In this document: in pieces, positions 5,713 to 10,125 of the stretch
How the letters are laid out: each line of letters opens with the position of its first letter
Numbering within the stretch: position 1 is the stretch's first letter
Assembly: GCA_945877885.1 (NCBI GenBank)
Contig: CAMCSI010000035.1
Location: 1 to 10,125 of the forward strand
Direction of reading: 5' to 3'
Length of the DNA: 10,125 bases
From: Chlamydia trachomatis
Lineage (GTDB): Bacteria > Chlamydiota > Chlamydiia > Chlamydiales > 2-12-FULL-49-11
Notes under the pieces: generated by a model
Database searches by the model: none
The model's input: the letters and a program-made list of their open reading frames with translations, nothing else
What the model was told of the DNA's origin: nothing
Made by a program: the position numbers and the translations under genes

Positions 5713-6627
5713 CTACGACAAGGTGGCTATTTCTAAAGAAAGCAGGTCAAAAGAGGCAGAGGCAGAGATTGTAGATTGTTTTACTCTCTCTTCTGCTTTA
5801 AATGTTTTTAGAAGAACCTGTTTGAAAAAATTTGGTCCAAGAGATACCGACTTTTGTCTATATTTTTTTTCTTGCCAAGGGGGTATTTTTACTTCTTGAT
5901 TTGCGACCATTCTAAGCCCTAAGTAGGCTTGAAATCGAATTGCCCCGATAAGTTGAAGTAGATCTGTATTTCTATCAATAGAAACATTATTCACAATAGC
6001 GCCCTTCCAGATCATCTCTTCAGAGACTTTAAACATATTTTCTTCAGGAAGTGGCTGTACCACATCATCAATATCTTTATCTGTGAGGTGTTTTTTTAAA
6101 AAGGCATAGCTACGAAGTTTTGATAGCTCCCCATGAAAGAGCTGTAAATCTGTATAGGTGCGCTCAACAAATCTATGGGCTGATCCTTGAGAAATGGTTA
6201 CCCCATCTTTATGGATAGTGTAAATAACCTCAGCTATCAAACGATTTTTTCTATCCCAAGGCTTTTCTTCGGTCAATCTTAATATCGCACCGCCCTGTTT
6301 AAATCTATCGATAAGGGTCTTTTGGGCTGTATTTTTGAAAAAGAACATCCGGTAGTGTTTTTCCCCAAAAAGCGATGTCCATTGCTCATCTGTATAAGCC
6401 TCACAGTCAAGGATTATAAAAATTTTATCTTCACCAAATAGTGAAGGCTGAAAAATTTCATTTAATACATCTGAAAAAGTCTCTTCACTAGTAAAAACAA
6501 CACACTCTCCCCCCACCTCCTTTTTAATACGAGATATTAGGTAAGGTCGATCTTTTTCTTCTGCAAGCAGTAAGTTTTTTTGATGCTTTGCCCCTTTAAA
6601 AAAGTCATTTTCATTCATTGTTTCCAT
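5713..6627 (-). CDS. holA: DNA polymerase III delta subunit
   Basis: HolA is the clamp-loader subunit that opens the beta sliding clamp. The chlamydial form is short and diverged. Supporting features are the 'SLFGEDKIFIILD' segment (about residues 62-74), typical of the first HolA domain where a 'LF' loop precedes a hydrophobic strand, and the helical C-terminal domain with AIRFQAYLGLRMV followed by KIPPWQEKKYR. The position opposite fabI fits a housekeeping gene. I place the start at the ATG at 6627 (METMNEND), or the one at 6618, because each has an AGGA about 8 nt upstream; 6663 (MTEDKKF) is also possible. The longest open frame, from 6822, overlaps fabI and has a non-coding-like N-terminus. 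The product is about 300 residues, a little under the usual 330-345. The gene is convergent with the DUF4116 gene, with about 40 nt between stops. Its last ~43 codons are duplicated at 3824-3950. Confidence 0.8.
   Translation of the reverse strand: METMNENDFFKGAKHQKNLLLAEEKDRPYLISRIKKEVGGECVVFTSEETFSDVLNEIFQPSLFGEDKIFIILDCEAYTDEQWTSLFGEKHYRMFFFKNTAQKTLIDRFKQGGAILRLTEEKPWDRKNRLIAEVIYTIHKDGVTISQGSAHRFVERTYTDLQLFHGELSKLRSYAFLKKHLTDKDIDDVVQPLPEENMFKVSEEMIWKGAIVNNVSIDRNTDLLQLIGAIRFQAYLGLRMVANQEVKIPPWQEKKYRQKSVSLGPNFFKQVLLKTFKAEERVKQSTISASASFDLLSLEIATLS
5726..5855. repeat. Right copy of 130-bp direct repeat (inside holA)
   Basis: This is the partner of 3819-3948 and forms the 3'-terminal coding part of the intact holA. 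A crossover between the copies would delete 1907 bp containing the whole DUF4116 gene and leave one complete holA with a hybrid end. Confidence 0.9.
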
Positions 6628-6676
6628 CCTTTCTATCCTATCAAATTTCTTATCTTCTGTCATCTTTTGTTTCTTC

Positions 6677-6718
6677 TTGTAAAAAAAAATAATACAAGAC
6701 ATACTAATGCCCAGTAAA
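6677..6718. promoter_or_regulatory. Divergent promoter region holA/fabI
   Basis: For holA (minus), TTTACT (6718-6713), an 18-nt spacer and TATTAT (6694-6689) form a fair sigma-70-like promoter. For fabI (plus), TTGTAA (6677-6682), 17 nt and CATACT (6700-6705) form a weaker one. The two overlap, so the genes may compete or be coregulated. An inverted repeat CTTGTA...TACAAG (6676-6681 and 6693-6698, 11-nt spacer) lies across both and could be an operator, though an AT-rich 6-bp match can arise by chance. Confidence 0.35.
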
Positions 6719-6729
6719 AAGTTGGTATT

Positions 6730-7626
6730 ATGGGAAAGCTTACGGGAAAAAAAGCCTTTATAGCAGGCATTGGTGATGATCAAGGTTTTGGATGGGCAAT
6801 TGCTAAAGCTCTTGCTGAGCAAGGGTGCACCATTATTGTGGGCACTTGGGTGCCTATATTAAATATATTTAAAATGGCGCTTTCAGCTGGCAAGCTAAAT
6901 ACTACCTTATCTGATGGCCGTGAGATGAAAATTGATGCCATATATCCCATTGACGCCTGTTTTGATTCTATGGAAGATGTACCTGAATCCATTTTGGAAA
7001 ACAAACGATATAAACAGCAGGAGCGCTTTGCAATAGGTGATGTAGCCGATCTTGTGGAAAAGGATTTTGGATTGATAGATTTTTTAGTTCACTCTCTTGC
7101 CAATGCCCCAGAAATCAAAAAGCCGCTGCTTGAAACCACCAGAAAAGGCTATTTGGAGGCAATGAGTTCTTCCAGCTACTCTTTTGTAAGCCTTGTGAAA
7201 CACTTTGCTCCTCTAATGAATAAAGGGGGATCAATATTAAACCTTTCTTATGTTGCCTCTACCCAAATTGTTCCAGGATATGGGGGAGGAATGAGCTCAG
7301 CAAAAGCTGCTCTTGAAAGTGATACTAGGACCTTGGCCTATGAAGTGGGGAGAAAATACAGCCTGCGTGTAAACTCGATATCTGCCGGAGCCCTTGCAAG
7401 CCGTGCTGCAAAGGCTATTGGTGATATTGAAAAGGCGGTAGAATTTGCTAAAGAGCATGCGCCTATGCAACAAACTCTAACTGCTTGCCAAGTGGGGAAA
7501 GCTGCCCTCTTTCTTTTAAGCGACGATGCCTCCGGGATTACCGCCTCTACCATTTTTGTAGATAATGGCTTACACGCCATGGGCCCTTTCATTCCAGCTA
7601 AAGAATCTGTGAAATTTTCAAACTAG
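6730..7626 (+). CDS. fabI: Enoyl-[acyl-carrier-protein] reductase (NADH), plant/chlamydial type
   Basis: FabI carries out the last reduction in each cycle of type II fatty-acid elongation, turning trans-2-enoyl-ACP into acyl-ACP with NADH. The 298-residue protein is a full-length short-chain dehydrogenase-fold enzyme. The nucleotide-binding IAGIGDDQGFGWAIAKALAE spans 11-30, and HSLANAPE is at 121-128. The catalytic pair lies in YVASTQIVPGYGGGMSSAK: Y174, Y184 and K192, with the 8-residue Tyr-to-Lys spacing of plant ENRs rather than the 7 of E. coli. SISAGALASRAAKAIG (216-231) is the substrate-binding loop region. The extra segment at 40-98 (TWVPILNIF... to ...KQQERF) is also characteristic of the plant/chlamydial branch. 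No clear Shine-Dalgarno precedes ATG 6730, but the N-terminus MGKLTGKKAFIAGI matches the family start. The gene is transcribed away from holA. Confidence 0.97.
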   Translation: MGKLTGKKAFIAGIGDDQGFGWAIAKALAEQGCTIIVGTWVPILNIFKMALSAGKLNTTLSDGREMKIDAIYPIDACFDSMEDVPESILENKRYKQQERFAIGDVADLVEKDFGLIDFLVHSLANAPEIKKPLLETTRKGYLEAMSSSSYSFVSLVKHFAPLMNKGGSILNLSYVASTQIVPGYGGGMSSAKAALESDTRTLAYEVGRKYSLRVNSISAGALASRAAKAIGDIEKAVEFAKEHAPMQQTLTACQVGKAALFLLSDDASGITASTIFVDNGLHAMGPFIPAKESVKFSN

Positions 7627-7690
7627 ATAAATGGATGGATTCTTTTAAACGTTTAGAAAATTCGATAAGTAACTTTTCTCAATCTAGATT

Positions 7691-7795
7691 CTATTCTATC
7701 ATCAGACCCTCTAGACCCTTCTGTTTTTCAAGATTGATCACACGTTTCAGCTCTTTTATGGTTTCTTTAAGTGAGCCTAGATCAAACTTAGCCAC
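7691..7795 (-). CDS. Possible 34-residue ORF or gene remnant after the nuclease gene
   Basis: A GTG at 7795, 16 nt past the stop of the DUF1016 gene, opens a 34-codon frame (VAKFDLGSLKETIKELKRVI, then a short charged tail) with a purine-rich GAGAG just before it. The composition is that of an amphipathic helix rather than random AT-rich reading. It could be a small translationally coupled protein, or the N-terminal stub of a longer gene: openings like 'DLxSLKxAIxxLExxL' occur in HI0074-type nucleotidyltransferase-associated proteins, but the match is too short to assert. The remaining sequence to the fabI stop (7627-7690) holds nothing I can recognise. Confidence 0.25.
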   Translation of the reverse strand: MAKFDLGSLKETIKELKRVINLEKQKGLEGLMIE

Positions 7796-7811
7796 AAGCT
7801 CTCTTCTATTT

Positions 7812-8897
7812 TTACTCCTTTATCTCTGCGACATGGAGAGATCGCTCCAACTCAGCCTCGATTTCTTCTACGGTAGGTAAAGTGCCTTTGAGATTTTCTG
7901 GGAGAGCCTTTGCCAATTGAGTTTCAAAATTTGCGACGCTAATAGGAGAGGTATTGTTTCTTAAGGCATATTCAACAATCAGATTATCCTTACCTTTGCA
8001 AAGAATAAGACCAATTGTTGGATTATCCCCTTGCTCTCTCATTTTATCATCAATGGCTGCAAGATAGAAGTTGATTTGCCCAGCAAAGTCTGGCTTGAAT
8101 TTGACAGCTTTCAACTCAATTAAGAAATAGCAGCGAAGTTTGATGTGGTAAAACAGAAGATCTAAATAGTAATCTTCATTTCCGACGCGTAAAGGGACTT
8201 GTCTGCCCACGAAAGCAAATCCACTTCCCAATTCTAATAGGAATTTTTGAAGATGATCCATAAGACCGTCTTCAATTTCCTTTTCCCTGGCTTCATCAAT
8301 GAGTGTTAGGAAATCAAAACAGTAAGGATCTTTCATTGTTTGATGAACAAGATCGGAATAAGGAGAAGGGAGGGCTTTATGAAAATTGTTAGGGGCTTTT
8401 CCTTGACGATGAAAAAGTCCTGTTTCGATCCACATTTCAAGAACAGATCTGCTGCAACCGTGTTCGATCGCTCTGCGGGCATACCATTCTCTTTCAAATA
8501 AAATCTTTACTTTGTTTAGGAGGATAACGTTATGCCCCCAAGGAATATTAAGGCAATAATCTGGAGGGACTTCTGAGAGTCCAACAGCCTGTTGGACTCT
8601 TGCGTAACTTGTATAAAAAAGGCGCATATTAAAGACATTAGAGCGTGAAAAACCCTTTAGTCCTGGAAAATCAAATTGAATATCTTTACAAAGTTTATCA
8701 ATTATCTGGGATTTCCACCCTTCGAGCTCTTGACGCCTTACTATTTCTGATCCGATCCACCAGTGCAGCTTGATTAATTCGTGGTTGACCGTCATAGCGG
8801 CTTTGACCTGCGACTCTCGGATACGCGTTTTGATATTTTCTAGGACAGCAGGGTAGCTTTCGGGAAGTGATAAAGAGAGCGAGGTTTGGTTAGTCAT
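7812..8897 (-). CDS. DUF1016/YhcG-family PD-(D/E)XK nuclease domain protein
   Basis: This 361-residue protein is a full-length member of the YhcG family. The N-terminal DUF1016 helical domain (about 15-180) carries family hallmarks such as LHWWIGSEIV (44-53), FSRSNVFNMRLFY (83-95) and NIPWGHNVILLNKV (117-130). The C-terminal nuclease domain (about 185-335) contains the catalytic pattern D246 in YYLDLLFYH, E261-x-K263 in FLIELKAVKF, then QINFYLAAID (274-283) and PTIGLILCKGKD. All expected PD-(D/E)XK residues are present, so it is probably an active DNA nuclease. These proteins are often found beside type I restriction genes or as stand-alone genes spread by horizontal transfer. No restriction or modification partner is present here. 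The ATG at 8897 has an AGGA only 3 nt upstream, close for good initiation. It follows a truncated frame ending at 8906 by 8 nt. Confidence 0.9.
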   Translation of the reverse strand: MTNQTSLSLSLPESYPAVLENIKTRIRESQVKAAMTVNHELIKLHWWIGSEIVRRQELEGWKSQIIDKLCKDIQFDFPGLKGFSRSNVFNMRLFYTSYARVQQAVGLSEVPPDYCLNIPWGHNVILLNKVKILFEREWYARRAIEHGCSRSVLEMWIETGLFHRQGKAPNNFHKALPSPYSDLVHQTMKDPYCFDFLTLIDEAREKEIEDGLMDHLQKFLLELGSGFAFVGRQVPLRVGNEDYYLDLLFYHIKLRCYFLIELKAVKFKPDFAGQINFYLAAIDDKMREQGDNPTIGLILCKGKDNLIVEYALRNNTSPISVANFETQLAKALPENLKGTLPTVEEIEAELERSLHVAEIKE

Positions 8898-8905
8898 AAA
8901 TCCTA

Positions 8906-9058
8906 CTATTTTAAGTTCTCTGCAATGTATGAATTTAAGCTCATACTCGCTACTTTTGCTTTATAGATAGCATGACCTCGTTTTGCAGACAATTCAAGGT
9001 CTTCTATCTCTTGAATACGTTCGTACCCAACTTTTTGAAAGGAAAATTGTATATCTTC
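8906..9058 (-). pseudogene. Truncated 50-codon reading frame upstream of the nuclease gene
   Basis: Between a TAA at 9061-9059 and a TAG at 8908-8906 the minus strand is open for 50 codons with protein-like content (FQKVGYERIQEIEDL, then ELSAKRGHAIYKAKVAS and MSLNSYIAENLK). No ATG or GTG occurs in its first part; the first ATG leaves only 12 residues. It therefore looks like the C-terminal end of a lost gene, ending 8 nt before the nuclease start as in a former operon. I do not recognise the family. The rest of this gap (9062-9164) contains short palindromes but no gene. Confidence 0.4.
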
Positions 9059-9164
9059 TTAGCGAAAAAAAGAAGGGAAAATTTGTTATCTTATAAGACC
9101 TCATGACGCAAGTGCGTATTAGGGAGTAAACTCTCGCCTTTTTGCCCAATAAGCGAATTGATGA

Positions 9165-10125
9165 TTATACAACCACGGAAAGAAGGATCATATGATCAAA
9201 AAGAGAGAAATTCTTTTCACAATCAAGAATTTGATTGTAGCGATTTCCTTTCATAATCTGACCTATAAATCGAATTTTGTTAGAGATAAACTTTACTGTA
9301 ATTTGTTTATTCGGAGTAATCAGTGTTAGTATATCTTCAGGGTAAAAGGCTGTGGCCTTTTGTCCATCAACTAATATTTTACTCCCATTATCATCGGTAA
9401 AGAAAAATTCCATTTCTTCAAATTCATCTAATACTATATCTATATGGTCATTTCTAACGCTAAGATCTATCTCCCCTTTTGCAGTAAAGCTATGCTCTCC
9501 AAAGTGGATGGAAAGAAGGTTATCTCTGTGATTGATCACAAGATCTTCTCTTTCAGATGCTTTATATGTAATCAATTCCTGGATGCCGGTTTTAGGCAAA
9601 AGTGCAGCAAAAAGACTACTTTCAGCGGCCCCTTTTCCTGTTGCAAGAAGTGAGATTAGCGATTCAGTAGGATCATGACCTTTGTAGTAGGTCTCCATTA
9701 AAGGACCTGTATAGACATTTAACACTCGGTGCCAGTCAAGGGAAACCTCTTCCCCTAATAAAAGTTTACATAAAATAATTTTTTCATATTCAGTTTGAGT
9801 TTTTGCTTCGATAGGATTAGAAGGTGTTTTAAGGCAGGCAGATTCAAAAACAAAGGTATCCATTTCATTTAGATTGCTCTTGCTTAAAATAACTTTTAGG
9901 TGATCTAGAACCTTTTCAATTTTATTTTTTGAAGAAGCAGGGATAAAACGTCCATAATTTTTTAAAAAAAAGGCAAGAGCAAGGCAGATGCTTACATTTG
10001 CATGATTGTTATAAACAGTTGGAAAATCATGAAGGTAACTGCCAAATCCATGATCGGTGCAAAAATGAAATAATCGCTCTAAAAAAGCTAATCCTTTTTC
10101 AGCTTTTTCTTTGGAAAAAGTGGTT
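9165..10125 (-). CDS. Hypothetical protein, C-terminal 319 codons (5' end outside window)
   Basis: The frame is open from the right edge to the stop at 9165. The first in-frame ATG (9863) is internal, because the 87 codons before it are clearly coding: KAEKGLAFLERLFHFC, HGFGSYLHDFPTVYNNHA, ICLALAFFLKNYGRF and KIEKVLDHLKVIL are amphipathic helices joined to the rest. The N-terminal two thirds of the visible part is helical and the last third (from about EDLVINHRDNLLSIHF) is beta-rich, with alternating strands such as HIDIVLDEFEEMEFFF and ITVKFISNKIRFIGQI. A helical toroid with a 'FPTVYNNHANVSICLAL' segment followed by a beta-sandwich is reminiscent of heparinase/alginate-lyase-type polysaccharide lyases. 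That is a fold-level guess and no catalytic residues can be assigned. No signal peptide can be judged because the N-terminus is missing. Confidence 0.8.
   Translation of the reverse strand, partial: TTFSKEKAEKGLAFLERLFHFCTDHGFGSYLHDFPTVYNNHANVSICLALAFFLKNYGRFIPASSKNKIEKVLDHLKVILSKSNLNEMDTFVFESACLKTPSNPIEAKTQTEYEKIILCKLLLGEEVSLDWHRVLNVYTGPLMETYYKGHDPTESLISLLATGKGAAESSLFAALLPKTGIQELITYKASEREDLVINHRDNLLSIHFGEHSFTAKGEIDLSVRNDHIDIVLDEFEEMEFFFTDDNGSKILVDGQKATAFYPEDILTLITPNKQITVKFISNKIRFIGQIMKGNRYNQILDCEKNFSLFDHMILLSVVV

Noticed and set aside
6628..6822. Longer HolA N-terminus starting at 6822
   Set aside because: It would overlap the first 93 bp of fabI on the opposite strand, has a Cys/Phe/Ser-rich non-family N-terminus and passes through the poly-A/T promoter region. 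Downstream ATGs have Shine-Dalgarno sequences.
7635..7880. 81-codon plus-strand open frame after fabI
   Set aside because: Composition is low-complexity Ser/Phe/Leu, it runs antisense into the end of the well-supported DUF1016 gene, and has no Shine-Dalgarno. It is the shadow of minus-strand coding.
9444..9653. 69-codon plus-strand open frame
   Set aside because: It is antisense to the right-end coding region, is Cys/Lys/Phe-rich and has no ribosome binding site.

Overview
The window looks like chromosomal DNA from a member of the Chlamydiae, most likely one of the environmental, amoeba- or arthropod-associated lineages. This is inferred from the AT-rich sequence, a plant/chlamydial-type enoyl-ACP reductase, a short chlamydial-style HolA, an RsmI-like methylase of the short 'TLYLLPNLL' type, and eukaryote-interaction proteins (DUF4116 repeats, plant-type leucine-rich repeats). 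No rRNA, tRNA, IS element or CRISPR array is visible.

Layout. Positions 1-3754 hold four genes on the minus strand: a 5' part of a gene with an HxD...H pattern like that of DUF1826/2OG-Fe(II) oxygenases (1-890, runs off the left edge), an RsmI-like methyltransferase (1027-1695), an unrecognised protein with faint kinase-like motifs (1746-2801), and a plant-type LRR protein (2930-3751). On the plus strand, 4046-5672 is one DUF4116-repeat gene broken into three frames by two single-base losses. It is bracketed by a 130-bp imperfect direct repeat (3819-3948 and 5726-5855). The right copy is the 3' end of holA and the left copy is a stranded duplicate of it. Then come holA (minus) and fabI (plus), sharing a divergent promoter region. 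After fabI lies an orphan DUF1016/YhcG-type PD-(D/E)XK nuclease gene (minus) between two tiny open frames that look like gene debris. The right end (9165-10125) is the C-terminal 319 codons of a minus-strand gene that runs off the window. It has no in-frame ATG before codon 88 of the visible part.

How the parts fit. fabI (fatty-acid synthesis) and holA (replication clamp loader) are housekeeping genes. The stretch to their left looks like a variable region of candidate host-interaction genes, at least two of which have their own extended -10 promoters (TGnTATAAT). The most notable structure is the direct repeat around the broken DUF4116 gene. The cassette sits at the 3' end of holA as if inserted there with regeneration of the holA end, and recombination between the repeats would remove exactly 1907 bp while leaving a full holA.
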